This document shows, in pieces, positions 15,301 through 21,061 of a stretch of 64,000 bases of DNA; position 1 is the stretch's first letter, and each line of letters begins with the position of its first letter. The notes beneath the pieces were generated by a model that saw only the letters and a list, made by a program, of their open reading frames with translations, did not search any database and was not told where the DNA came from. A program made the position numbers and the translations under genes. The stretch is taken from contig CAMKDV010000004.1 in assembly GCA_946411385.1 (NCBI GenBank), forward strand, positions 174,418 to 238,417. Reading direction: 5' to 3'. The DNA comes from an uncultured Bacteroidales bacterium. Lineage in GTDB: Bacteria; Bacteroidota; Bacteroidia; Bacteroidales; Paludibacteraceae.

Positions 15301-18300
15301 GGCTTTAATCTGATCTACACTAACACTCGGACAACCATTGTCACCTTGGGCGATGATTTCCACCTCATAATCCGTACCGGCTACCAAAGCTTCAAGCTCC
15401 GTACCGGAAATCACGAACGAGCCATCAACTTCAGGCGTCAAGCCTGTCTTGCTTCCGCTGACGGAGGTATCATCACCATCCTTACGGACTATATAATCCA
15501 GTCTTGTGGTGGTCAATCCTGTGTAAGCAACCGTGATAGATGCACCTGTGCCGGCGCAAGTGTTGGTCACACTGCTCAACGTCACAGCCGGTTTGGCTTT
15601 CAACGTGATAGTAGCAGTCTTGGCTGCTGCTGTCTCGCAGTTATGTTCGGATTTGGCTGTTACGCTCAACGAATAGGTCTTCGTTACCGCACCGCCGGTG
15701 GTCAATCCGTCAATATCCACTTCTATCTTTCCGTCGGCTATAGTGGCGGACGCTACGTTTTTAACTATCGTTCCGCCATCCTTAACCGTGTAACTGAACG
15801 TCGAAGCATTGGTTGCTGTATAAGGCACTTTTACAACCGTTTCGCCCTCGCAAGGAGTAGTATTGTCCAACGTGTTGATTACAGGCAACGGCCAAACGGT
15901 GAAATTCTTTTTGGCGGTATCGCTCTCGCAGGTAGCCGACTTAGCCACCATGCGTATCTGGTAATTACCGGCATCTAACGATTCTATGCTGATGTCAAAT
16001 GACGAAGAGCCTGGAATAGGCAGATCCGTTTCGCCGTAAACAGCCACACCGCTTGTATTGAAGATGCGGAACTCATATTTCGTCGCATCCGTAAAGGTCG
16101 CCTTGACGGATGTATAATTCTCATTATCACACGTATCAGCTACCGATGTGATGCTTACTGCCGGTTTCGGATGGATCGTGAAGGTCTTCTCTACCCAACC
16201 GCTCACGCAGCCCTTGTCCGAAGTAACCTGAATGCGGAAGGTGTACGGACTCTTGGCAGCCGTCATCGTAGCGGTCAGCGGGATAGTGATTGATCCGCTG
16301 GCTACAGCGTTATCGCTCCCCGTTGCTACGGATGAGCTATTCTTATCCAGTACTTGGTACGTATAGGTCTTGGCGTCGGTGGATGAATAGGTTATGATAG
16401 TATTCGCATCACCGAAGCACGGGTTAGGCAATGTAGCCGGCAGCGTTACCGTAGGATGCGGATGAACAATCAGTTCGGCGGTACGCTCTGCTCCTCGGCA
16501 ACCATGACGCGAGATAGGCGTAGCGTACAAGGTGTAGGTACCGTCTTGCAAGGTATCGGTCGTGAGCGTAATCTTGCCTGCTGTTCCCAACACGCGCTGT
16601 AGACTTACCCACGGAGTCGTTGTGCCTCGCATCAGTTCGTAAGTCACAGTGTCGATGTTCGTGCCACTGAAACTGATCTCGCGGTTCGGCACCTCGGTCT
16701 CACATACCGGACTCATTGTGCCGAAAGCCGTGAACGCCGGTATAGGATTGACGGTGAACGACTTTGTGTCCGTTGCGCCTACGCCGCAGTTGTGGCTGTT
16801 GGTGGCGTTGATGATCAGGCTGTACGTACCTGCACTGAGCGGCGGCAGCACTATCGTACCCGTATTGCGGTCTATACTATCCACATCCAAAGTAAACTTG
16901 GTCGTGCCACCCTGCTTGATGATATAGCGATAAGTATCGGCATAGGTGGTGGTATAGTGCGCCTTAACCTGATCGTCGGCACACACGCTGTCGATATGCG
17001 CCAGCGTTACCGTTGCAGGGTTGTACATCGTGAACGTAACCGATGCGGCATCAAGCGTCTCGCAGGTGGTGGTCGTATTCTTTACGCCGGTAATCTTCAC
17101 CTCATATTCACCCGGTGCAGCCAGTTGTGCTTTGGGGATGGAGAAGGTCGTACCCACTGCAGCATAGTCGTGGGTAATGATGGTTCCGCTCGGCTGCTTG
17201 AGTTGCCACTTGATCTGGGTGGTGTTCTTTGTCGAATAGCTAACCGTCAGATTAGCAGCCGTATTGTACGGAGCACAATCGCTCAACTCATCCGTGGTGG
17301 AAGTGATCGTTGCCGACGGCATCGGGTTAACCACGAAGTCCATCGGCATCGTATCGCTCACGCAGGTAGCCGAGTTAGCCACCATCTTCAGCGTGTACGT
17401 GCGAGCTGCATCGCCCACATTGAGCATCGAGATATCAAGCGAGAGGGTGTGCGTGCCATCGCTTACACTTTCCGCCGTAGCCAAGAGCGTCGTCTTGCCG
17501 GCAGAGGTAGCTTTGTCGATGATATAATAGTTATATGTAGTAGCGTGGGCGGTTGTGAAACTTACCGATGTCGTACCGTCTTCATCGCAGGCATCGCCCA
17601 CCGAATTGATGGTCAGCGTCGGTTGAACGAGAATCTCAAAGTCCTTGGTTACCTCATCGCTCGTACAGTTAAGCTGCGAAGTGGCGTACGCCGTGATGGT
17701 ATATATGCCGTCATCCCAGCCTGTAGTATTGATAGTGAACGTGTACGGCGGAGCGTTGGGCACATTCACATCCGTAGCGGCTTGTTTAACCGTTGCACCT
17801 TTCTTTACGGTGTACGTGATCTTCTTGGCATCCGTCGGGGTGTATGTCACATCGAACGATGCTGCCGGATAACACTTCGCTGCTATATCGCTCAATGTTA
17901 CAGCCGGTTTGTTCTTAATCACGAGCGGCACAATATCTATATCACTCTCGCAAGTCGAATCGTTGATGGCCATGAGGTTCAAGTTGTAGTTGCCGTCTGG
18001 CAGCGTATTCATGCCGGTGATATCGAACGATGTGTCATCCGTAGTGCGGCGCGAACCTCCCTCTTTCACAGGGGTAGAGGAAGAGTTGAGCAACTGATAG
18101 TACAGCGAGTCAGCGTACGAAGCGGTATAAGTGACTGTCCAAGTGGGGGCATCTACCTCACATATCGAATCCTTGCGGTTGGTGATGCTTACAATCGGCT
18201 CGTAGCACACATGCAAACGCAGAATATGTATCGAGTCAGGATACGGATATACTTTTGAAACAAGCGTATCGCGTAATTCGAAGTTGCCCGCCACGTCCGT

Positions 18301-20667
18301 ATCATAGAACGTTGCAGCATCTCCGCCACCGTCCACGCTGAAGATCATCGCGTCGGTCTTCATGTTCAGTCGGCTCATCCTATGGCCTGTTCCCGGCACG
18401 TGACCTTTGTCTGCCCAAGCGGAGTACGCCTCATTCTGGCAGATTGTGTCGTACTCGGTAGGCATGATGATGTTCTGCGTGATGTGCAGCTTCAGGTAGA
18501 ATATCGAGTCGCATCCGTGTGTACTGGTCTTGTATGCCAACGAGTCGAATATATACGTTACTTCAGGATCATCGGCATTCGTCCATTTATGCAACGGGTT
18601 AGTCGCATCCTTACCGTAAACGATAGCGGCTCGTCTGCCGTTCAGGTCGTCCACTGCCGGCCCGTAGGCGGAGTTACCGTCCTTGTAACGCAGGTCATAC
18701 TCACCGCGGTTCGACAAGCCGAAAGCATGCAGCGAACTGTTGATCCATTCATAGCGCAACTCTTTCGCCGTCACCCATGTCTCCAAGGTATCATAGAATA
18801 CCGGATGCACACGCAGCGACACTTTTACCGAGTCGGTATCGCGTATGCCACTGATAGGCGAGTGGTGGTATACATAGAAGCGCACGATATGCGTCGTATC
18901 ATCTTCTGAAATGGTTCTGCCGTACATGTGCGATGCATGCAGATCCGTACTGGTTGCACCTTCGCCCAAGTACCAACGCACGCTGTCGTGCGGATAGTCC
19001 ACATATGCGTTAAATTCTATTCCCGGATGGCGGTTGCAGTATTCCAGCGTCGTTTCGTGCTGTACTGCCACTTCATCCACCCACACTAAGGGTGCGGTAG
19101 GTACTACGTTGAACGTAGCTACACCTGCCTCTGCAATGGCTGACTCTTCCAAAACGCTGTACTCTATAGTAATGAAAGGCACATCCGCGTTCGTCAGTTT
19201 ATTCAACACGCCATCGGTCAGTTGCAGACGAGCGTAGGCATAATGCATCAAGTAGCCTGAGAAAGTATTCGTAAGCGTGGTAAACTTGTCTGCCACACTC
19301 ACGCCGTTCAGTTTCATCGAACTGACACCACCTTCCGGCACAATCACGTTGGCATAATGCACACTCATCGGCGCTTCATCACACATATATACCGCCTCAT
19401 ACACACCCTTGTTAACGTCAGGTATGAGAATCATGGACGGCTCTCCCACACCTATCGAGTTGTCATCATCCAACGGGTCAACGTACATGTTATCACGGAA
19501 GTTCTGCATGTATCCGTATACCAGTACCGGAGCCGATGTTTCCACTATTTTAGGTGTCTCGTTCCATGCTACCGACACTTCGGCAGTACGGTCACCGCGC
19601 TGGAGGTTGGTCGTCTCGCCGCGATTGAGTGTTTTGAGCAGTGTACCGTTCACATACACCTTTGTTCCGTCATACACAGCCGTGATGCCGTATGGTGTCG
19701 GATAGCCGGTAGGCGTGACAGCCGAGGCGTTAAACGCCGTCATGTCCATCAGCACGAAGCGTTTGCCCCATGCGTACAGAGGTAGTATCTGCTCAAAGAT
19801 ATGGTCACCGTTCACACCACCCAGACGAGGCACGTACGTCAGCATGCCGCCGGCAAACACTGCCACGGGGTGAGTGGCCTTAACCGTCGTTCCCGACAGG
19901 TTCGACTTGTACAAAGCGTTATATTTCTCTCCCTTGAGTTGATATACCTGACCTTTGTTCAGCGATACGACAAACGTCTCGTTGGCATCATTCCATGTCG
20001 AGCCGTCACTCTTGAGCGTGCGGCACGAGGTAACGATGGTCACGGTCGTCCCGTCTTCCGTAGCCACTACAGCAAACTCCGTGTTGACCTCATCACGATG
20101 GTAGGTCTGGATCATATAGTCCGTACTCAGGGTATGAGTAGGCAACACGATGGAATAGTCGTGCGAGTTGAAATCCTCGTCCGAGAACGTCTTGTTGCGC
20201 ATATACAGCGTCATATTGCCATCATCACCTGTGGGGGTGAAGGTGACGTGCAGACCGGACGCATTGGTCTGTGCGGACGTAGTGTTGTACACCACGTTGC
20301 GCCATGCTGCCGGAATGGAGTAATGCAACGGCACGTCAGCCGTCACACTCTGCGACAGGCGCTCAACGCCATCGGCAGTGGTTAGCTTCACCGTACCATC
20401 CACCGAAGGTATTGCTATGACCTGCAGATCCAAGTCTCCCGAACCGGCATTCTGCATATACGTCAGCCAGAAGTCTTTACCCACCGAGGGTATAGAATCC
20501 GGCACAGACGATGATGCGGCATAAGCGCGCTGTGGAACAAACGTCCCGACTGCACCTAATGCCAGCAACATGGCTACCGGTAGAACGGTTAATACACTTC
20601 TCACTCTTGTGGTCAGCCCAAACCTAACTCTCGATGTCAACTCTTTCAAACGATTCATATCTCGCAT
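1..20667 (-). CDS. Giant secreted repeat protein with IgGFc-binding-like N-terminal domain (3' end outside window)
   Basis: A single minus-strand frame starts at ATG 20667 and is still open at base 1, giving at least 6,889 codons. I read it at many points (1-240, 3000, 6000, 10000, 12000, 15000, 17300-20667) and found no stop or frame change. The N-terminus has a basic stretch, then a hydrophobic run and an AYA|A cleavage site near residue 50; an alternative ATG lies three codons in. Residues about 140-420 resemble the IgGFc-binding domain of FCGBP-like proteins: PVAVFAGG near residue 267, followed by D..FEQILP...WGKRFV near residue 300. After that come Ig/PKD-like modules (about 18215-6310) and Cys-paired modules (about 6310-1). 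It is probably exported and cell-surface or extracellular, acting as an adhesin or mucus/host-glycoprotein binder; this role is inferred. The C-terminus, which may carry a type IX secretion signal, is not visible. Confidence 0.93.
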   Translation of the reverse strand, partial: MRDMNRLKELTSRVRFGLTTRVRSVLTVLPVAMLLALGAVGTFVPQRAYAASSSVPDSIPSVGKDFWLTYMQNAGSGDLDLQVIAIPSVDGTVKLTTADGVERLSQSVTADVPLHYSIPAAWRNVVYNTTSAQTNASGLHVTFTPTGDDGNMTLYMRNKTFSDEDFNSHDYSIVLPTHTLSTDYMIQTYHRDEVNTEFAVVATEDGTTVTIVTSCRTLKSDGSTWNDANETFVVSLNKGQVYQLKGEKYNALYKSNLSGTTVKATHPVAVFAGGMLTYVPRLGGVNGDHIFEQILPLYAWGKRFVLMDMTAFNASAVTPTGYPTPYGITAVYDGTKVYVNGTLLKTLNRGETTNLQRGDRTAEVSVAWNETPKIVETSAPVLVYGYMQNFRDNMYVDPLDDDNSIGVGEPSMILIPDVNKGVYEAVYMCDEAPMSVHYANVIVPEGGVSSMKLNGVSVADKFTTLTNTFSGYLMHYAYARLQLTDGVLNKLTNADVPFITIEYSVLEESAIAEAGVATFNVVPTAPLVWVDEVAVQHETTLEYCNRHPGIEFNAYVDYPHDSVRWYLGEGATSTDLHASHMYGRTISEDDTTHIVRFYVYHHSPISGIRDTDSVKVSLRVHPVFYDTLETWVTAKELRYEWINSSLHAFGLSNRGEYDLRYKDGNSAYGPAVDDLNGRRAAIVYGKDATNPLHKWTNADDPEVTYIFDSLAYKTSTHGCDSIFYLKLHITQNIIMPTEYDTICQNEAYSAWADKGHVPGTGHRMSRLNMKTDAMIFSVDGGGDAATFYDTDVAGNFELRDTLVSKVYPYPDSIHILRLHVCYEPIVSITNRKDSICEVDAPTWTVTYTASYADSLYYQLLNSSSTPVKEGGSRRTTDDTSFDITGMNTLPDGNYNLNLMAINDSTCESDIDIVPLVIKNKPAVTLSDIAAKCYPAASFDVTYTPTDAKKITYTVKKGATVKQAATDVNVPNAPPYTFTINTTGWDDGIYTITAYATSQLNCTSDEVTKDFEILVQPTLTINSVGDACDEDGTTSVSFTTAHATTYNYYIIDKATSAGKTTLLATAESVSDGTHTLSLDISMLNVGDAARTYTLKMVANSATCVSDTMPMDFVVNPMPSATITSTTDELSDCAPYNTAANLTVSYSTKNTTQIKWQLKQPSGTIITHDYAAVGTTFSIPKAQLAAPGEYEVKITGVKNTTTTCETLDAASVTFTMYNPATVTLAHIDSVCADDQVKAHYTTTYADTYRYIIKQGGTTKFTLDVDSIDRNTGTIVLPPLSAGTYSLIINATNSHNCGVGATDTKSFTVNPIPAFTAFGTMSPVCETEVPNREISFSGTNIDTVTYELMRGTTTPWVSLQRVLGTAGKITLTTDTLQDGTYTLYATPISRHGCRGAERTAELIVHPHPTVTLPATLPNPCFGDANTIITYSSTDAKTYTYQVLDKNSSSVATGSDNAVASGSITIPLTATMTAAKSPYTFRIQVTSDKGCVSGWVEKTFTIHPKPAVSITSVADTCDNENYTSVKATFTDATKYEFRIFNTSGVAVYGETDLPIPGSSSFDISIESLDAGNYQIRMVAKSATCESDTAKKNFTVWPLPVINTLDNTTPCEGETVVKVPYTATNASTFSYTVKDGGTIVKNVASATIADGKIEVDIDGLTTGGAVTKTYSLSVTAKSEHNCETAAAKTATITLKAKPAVTLSSVTNTCAGTGASITVAYTGLTTTRLDYIVRKDGDDTSVSGSKTGLTPEVDGSFVISGTELEALVAGTDYEVEIIAQGDNGCPSVSVDQIKAFTINPLPVITVTTPAVTVCEGTPEEDAVFKFTISGADKYSYELAGTTISASNLTVPGDKKVTITLDNDLLTDGTFTLNVTAVQSSTTCEQTASATLTVNNQPSVGMSAIAAQCYPAGSFAVSYTPTDAKTFTYTVKQGATTKKAATEITVPTSGSTPFSFSFSTSGWAAGTYTVEAKAKSADDCYGVTETQNFVINPKPTVTITSITDQCDDATSTTVNYETTDAATFKYYIVGQALSAEQTASASGSFPLDISSLDAGTYQLKMVANSATCVSDTTSAFTFNVWPLPTLTLAPASADSCYPTPEIVVAYTSTNASKYSYTLTKEGALSPSLTVENQTAAASGTIKMNTTGLEHGTYTLSVTAVSGKGCNIATPATKTIHILKQPSLTLNAIGSVCYGTPTVTATYTMSDATKYDYTVWRGSTKVETKTEQTAASIVLNTAEWPAGSYALRMTALSDADCGSETREQLFSIWPQPVITFTEDTVISCEDATSVDVEYTLTHGNRYTYQVLGTEVGATNVTTTPGTHSITVPTTDLTTGTLYNVKITSLSEHDCLSDPDTVVLLVAEQPTLTLGTIGSECHPASTITVPYTATAAKTLSYEIYRNGSTLQRSGTAAVDGTGNIIVDVSGLAATSASNAWTIRVKAISNRGCESVVQTKPFTLVAKPGVPGSINILPVCQNSKQEVHYLGNEKYEYWILGTDKHGTGNSTWANTIRTFNMDIDGLAGGTYTLRLICFEGVCPSDPVEQTFTIYPRAHVEYTSSASELSTCYPAGSMTVKYKETSGVATKFRWTLEPSDPNPEYERSAEVSSPSATGTFSINLSGLPAGEYFLAGYVYSENCSDNIDQKVVTIYDQPSASIAHIDSVCAGTTVVPVTLTTTYATGYTYLVKNSGGTTVVSSTSGATSGSTASPANTDFDIPTATLPAGTYTIYLTASSTHDCPSTETTQTFTINPIPALVLAEKDSICQAIASHNITFKTGTADVKTVSYSLKIGATTYLSDNDVTISGNKLTLATATLEPGVYTLYVTPKSEHGCVGTEKSMTFTVFNNPTFNMVAPGNACAEDTDPVVVTYTSTYADKYDYRLYNVTGGANTPTSLGGSNITALASGTISLDIHTLAAGNYELRATARNIHGCDVDAAPVAFTINPKPTVSSAFTVEELCQCASVRVNFTHTEGSTVKYWIDGTEHAAVAINGTPTAAWFDADIDGLAGGEHTMRLQVISAATPACESEASSIKTFNIYPIPTLAVYDTTAIYPKATIDVRYMTANAATYTYTLSGSGITPRNGSGTASAKGLIAVNTNELEPDTYSLSVTVTSDHSCTKTQTATIIIYDPATIVIDEPIAVDVCKGTTDPVTVSFNTTFSDKYTYKVTNTNGDEMATGNGTMVSTDDVPVTSSFDLNVTSWAADTYTVEITAENTLTHATKTITSDFDINPIPTVTLPTIPDSICEEVTTTHNISLGTDVNTTKVDYRLINGATTYLSGTAVAVPGQVLTLTTGELADMTYTLYVTPYSDHGCVGEEKSMTIVVKNRPSITLSALANPCEEDNEYSADYTGATADAYTYTYNIYYITGGANTLMAHGEGSVTAASGTVPVDLHKTGTTDFLSYGEYRMDLTTTTEIECTSAVSSQTFEIYEKPTAGITSVASMCDNVDTAVVVYTSSAVATTYEYRVFKSGALVQTVVDQTIAAPKTFNIDISAMDAGSYELHLITKSAHCVSDTAKLGFNIWPLPEITALTDTAFCYPTTTANVRYAANTVAVGGTYTYSLTGYGITTPRSATGTLTASGLIPVDMSGLEGGHDYALSVTAVSSEHSCHTDAAATATITLYPQPVITSLAAIGSVCETETSVSSAITMAGATTYNYKVLKNNAAYTTATDQTANPIVLNITGWGKGSYKLRVTAVSDAPESCESEVAEVTFDLWEQPVVNTLTAPDPICEKSTTVSFGYKMSGVAAQYRYELYNSSNERVLGPTTEDVAAGGTGSITFDPSALANGTYELRVVGISEHLCESAVKTASLTIKNMPTLTITDIDAQCHPTTSFTVSYEADDAKYVKWTVDTKITTEQTHTVPAAAPYEFTINTTGWAPGTYTLRAYPVSSLNCDSAAVVKTFTINTKPTISDISVTEKCEAGNTRVEFTHNDAATHFEYWIMQGSTEKKHIDVAAITDTETPNHAYFNANIGELPGGNYTIRIQTSNPTTGCVSEELTKNFEIYARSSLQFTSTTDDISGPYPYADHTVNFTDNAQATSATYYVIDKATYDQGTWSSSDVIKTGTITSGTPVTSGSFTLSGMSTWAPGQYYMYGVKTTAHDCSNTIEGVMFTIHNQTAVRINHIDSICEGETPVPVTINTKYTDSYTYEVRNSENTVVDSGSGTTTDNEDTEVSKSFDLTTDTWPAGVYTVKVTAQNTTTTATNNSSQTFTINPTPTISVTNKEACEGSAIVAMPFTATNTKTVSYNLMKGTDPTGITATDLNVTSLEALTLTVNTLDDGTYTLYVTPTSEHGCVGAEQTATLTVNNKPDFALATPANVCEEDSFLYVDYTASADAHTYGYIIYKVEGETETPVGTPVSNLEAAASGTMKVNALTFEAGNYRLYSATVTEKECTSDMQHVDFEVYKKPKATVTKATSECEGGAITVTYTTTDADTYYYAVKGTTIEGTGTTTGSGTFTVDVSTLPSREDAYVLQFVSKSAHCQSDTATRNFSIWPIPVVSITQINDVCFLDASTIVTYNPDAATTGCTYTLKKGTDVIGTPDQTILLNPSHTFTIITSGLAVGTYMVELTPLAVHSTPNAATCVGATVSQTFEVYPTPTLSTITLDAAAVCEGTATMGASFDHTGATSYTYELRQQGSTTVLRSGDNGSTPLVDGTSTISIDLLNPTPLEVGKNYDLKITITNDATTCDTVGTASFLIRKNPVITYTTDDNKHLCQPVTSVKIGYTNELATNFHYEVRNAADVAILGPADKGDIDVAGNWTLQFAQPLLKGAYTIRVTPENMFCTGDEKVLTFHVDSVPPIVTNAAICHGESFDWEVGEDCDGHPITLMRGLTSSTHQLDTLFCGEEGCNKVYELNLTVYPEYAAETEQHTLCPSDTLRWHGRVITEGGSYEAIVAGVAEHGCDSIYRINVKKIAAEQKSDATTVCYGEPVIFNGKTFANLPVGVQTLRDTLRTADGTCDSAYLSLHVTVGERYYDSVTVVACDKYHWAVNNHTYTASGIYREDYTTVNGCDSVKVLNLTINESYDYYETYDILTKELPLTVHEYSYTSAGTYDRSFTSIGGCDSTYHITINVHPVILPRDTFTKTICADVAPFSWRGTDYASTGWYTKTENDTIFILSLTVNPVRSDTTWISACESYTWHGNDYATSGTYTHPGTSVCNCDSNEVLVLTISSPTSATVDATACQYEMTTIGNRTFVAMTNTSFTETKRNAAGCDSVITYNVTVIPRTYTVPDDTYSFCEGTIFNWPGHPGKSYTKPGTYYDSIVDPNGCTVTIHTLQLSENKSYMFNEDVEVAEQALPYIWRGHLADTALRTNGDYYDRLTSLIGGCDSIYHIHFHVNFVVRDTVTATGCDSVLWNGKYWQHSHMVSDTLVSDTVFTNAARTEYTYVHFCRVTMNRSYRFEEPDFTICGNSLLNWHCMSYSNLEPGVHLLTTADDDSQNKTVFGCDSIYTARVHVIGVFADTVDYAACPSELPYNWRGQLLTTAGTYTDWLTSITGCDSTYTVNFTIQTVTEPTVTPQEICQESSYAWQGMDIEGVTPGVHSYYSYYTAPGECDSTYHRLDLTVLPTYHEGGLDTAHVCEGDSHLWYGSYREVQKVAANKIDDYTYACNFDTIKMTEAGCDSLEAHLHLIMHLPYNLTNPAVEDCDSFVWADTTIFDSGIYSRTFPSIFGCDSTVTMNVTVYHSNFMPIYADTCDAYYWPLTHQRYTESGTYEYRVPQMGGHCDDVTELYLTIRKKVDGDTINLSACNSMTWAASGMTYTESGIYAGTPVEGSNGCDSIPHIRLTIHPTKTVDRDTTACDLFIWKDVTYTGNAVIADTAAYSECNCDSITLWHLTIKHSSPVTYDTVTACRYFDDGTVYYTVTTDDVLPLENAEGCDSTVYRHVIVNQPDSIYRTLRGCNSVTWNDETFYYTQSAQQDFLCDSVVFLDITVDRDAEPRNEFVTAWDTYTWEGDTYTADAVVTKTLQTVQGCDSVVTLHLTVNSSLSDEETQNACQTFYWPWADDTYTATGDYPITHRIDEGLPTERDSTRTLHLTIYEPEYTAVADTACDYYVWSGATYYRDTTVWNTREEICDNVDTLHLVVYHKSEPLVVNDTLCDIATINGQSYFRDTTFTSHYLTDHGCDSTVTYNLKIHHRQTMPDVHVDACDSYTWEGDTYTQSGRYTKVLTDMYGCDSVLSLVLGIYPAYNHEFNAVGCGYYVWDNTIYDTEGDYTRTYTSVSACDSVVTLHLSLPAAVESAPQDTTVCDQLVWHGKIYDATDAYSDTLRAANGCDSITWLFLTVADHPTSEFSAEGEQSFTWGSQTYYASGDYEQSFHTGTGCDSIVTLHLTLTDPQHITQIADTACDAYTWDSETFYQSGEYTRNFPTLDGQDSIVTLSLVIAHDTALAITEEACDQFVWNTETYTESGVYTQTFVRAATGCDSVVTLYLTIRESLSLPFSITARDVYTWDGEAYTESGTYSHTYPSVHGCDSTSTLLLTIISNADTAIEAEACTEYAWADSLFTQSTIHSHVFDAANGCDSIVTLTLIINEPVYADLYDTVADCSDPTYAYTLPWGEDVQHTGIYYDTLQSAITQCDSILRFHLQWCAEPLCIDTTAFAVSDCDSVVWDGMTYKTTGTYARHYRLNDGCDSVSMMRLTILPKMQHVIDTVACDSLYWSNTGQWYYQSGFYYDTLPATNGCDSIIVLHAVVGHSADETIVRTTCDALTINGETFSETGTYIQHLLTFTGCDSTLTIDLTITPSVDTIVADTACDNRLWQGMTLTETGFYPQVLTGVEGCDSLVNLHLIVYGSKVTDVVDTLHCDSIIWGDDHTGIDTIYTDGLYTKVFQSAVGCDSTVNMNLKLLRHDVITAPDTASCDSLIWNSLRIFDSGTYTDTLINSQTGCDSIVTINVIINPTQF
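6310..18215 (-). repeat. Array of about 41 Ig/PKD-like modules (~97 aa each) in the giant protein
   Basis: A module with the core pattern P.xTI...C...(T/V)...YT....YTY.(V/L)......LxxGTYTL.(V/M)TA.S...C.S recurs about every 290 nt. I counted about 41 copies from positions of the GTYTL-like strand on the minus strand. Modules show a higher-order order: the linker word WPLP/WPIP recurs near 15890, 14443, 10130 and 7215, and HGC(V/R)GxE near 16497, 12208, 10768 and 7826. Most of these spacings are multiples of about 1,440 nt, meaning five modules. The fold is inferred as beta-sandwich from the pattern and length. Confidence 0.8.
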
Positions 20668-20790
20668 TTTCTTTACGGATTTTACTCATTTTTATTCGCA
20701 AGACAAACTCCTCCTCGACAGACGTTTCTTTTCGCGCCTTCTCAGGAGTTCCTTTTCTTGCTGGTATTCAAGCATATGCACACACATAGC

Positions 20791-20804
20791 GTGCGTATAC
20801 GCAC
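20791..20804. promoter_or_regulatory. Perfect 14-bp palindrome just downstream of the giant-gene promoter
   Basis: GTGCGTATACGCAC is a perfect palindrome about 12 nt downstream of the -7 element, so it lies at the predicted start of the transcript. A second short palindrome, GCATATGC, follows at about 20772-20779. It could be an operator for a dimeric regulator or a 5' hairpin. A similar palindrome sits in the same place in the polysaccharide leader (36442-36461). Confidence 0.55.
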
Positions 20805-20815
20805 ATAATAACTTG

Positions 20816-20847
20816 CAAAGATACAAAAAATATTTGATATTTGCAAA
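20816..20847 (-). promoter_or_regulatory. Bacteroidota promoter of the giant gene (TTTG-N20-TATCTTTG)
   Basis: On the minus strand TTTG (20847-20844) is followed by exactly 20 nt and TATCTTTG (20823-20816), matching the -33/-7 consensus of the Bacteroidota primary sigma factor. Transcription should start near 20809, leaving a 5' leader of about 140 nt before ATG 20667. The leader has a GGAGGAG stretch about 30 nt upstream of the ATG, too far to be a normal ribosome site. Confidence 0.85.
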
Positions 20848-20937
20848 TTTTTGGCACAAAAAAGTGCATTTTCCTGTCAAAAAGTAAACTCTGCACAAGA
20901 AAATGCACATTCGGTTCGTTTGGCGCTTGGTGAAGGC

Positions 20938-20981
20938 AATCACGCAATAACCACACAATAATCACACAATAATCACCCAAT
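20938..20981. repeat. Four tandem copies of an 11-bp repeat (AATCACACAAT)
   Basis: The units read AATCACGCAAT, AACCACACAAT, AATCACACAAT, AATCACCCAAT with no spacer. They lie upstream of the giant-gene promoter and downstream of the phosphatase gene. This is one of several degenerate short tandem repeats in the window. Confidence 0.85.
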
Positions 20982-21061
20982 ACAAGTCTGTTGCAAGGTA
21001 GTATTTATAGGGGTTCGGGAAGGATTGCTGGCGGGAAAATCTCCACACATAAGGCGTTGCA

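Larger units (their letters stand above)
20668..21061. other. 394-nt intergenic region upstream of the giant gene
   Basis: It holds the giant-gene promoter and leader (20668-20847), an 11-bp tandem repeat (20938-20981) and about 80 nt downstream of the phosphatase stop. No convincing gene, tRNA or T-tract terminator was seen. A 21-codon frame beginning at an ATG 22 nt upstream of the giant gene overlaps its start out of frame. Confidence 0.7.

Noticed and set aside
160..20385. Many long plus-strand frames in the first 20 kb (for example 5572-7317, 16792-18258, 7690-9033)
   Set aside because: They are in antisense register with the giant minus-strand gene, have Arg/Val/Cys-rich nonsense composition and no recognisable domain. 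The minus frame gives coherent repeats.
20570..20887. Plus-strand frame of 105 codons across the giant-gene start
   Set aside because: Overlaps the promoter and start of the giant gene in antisense; no motif.
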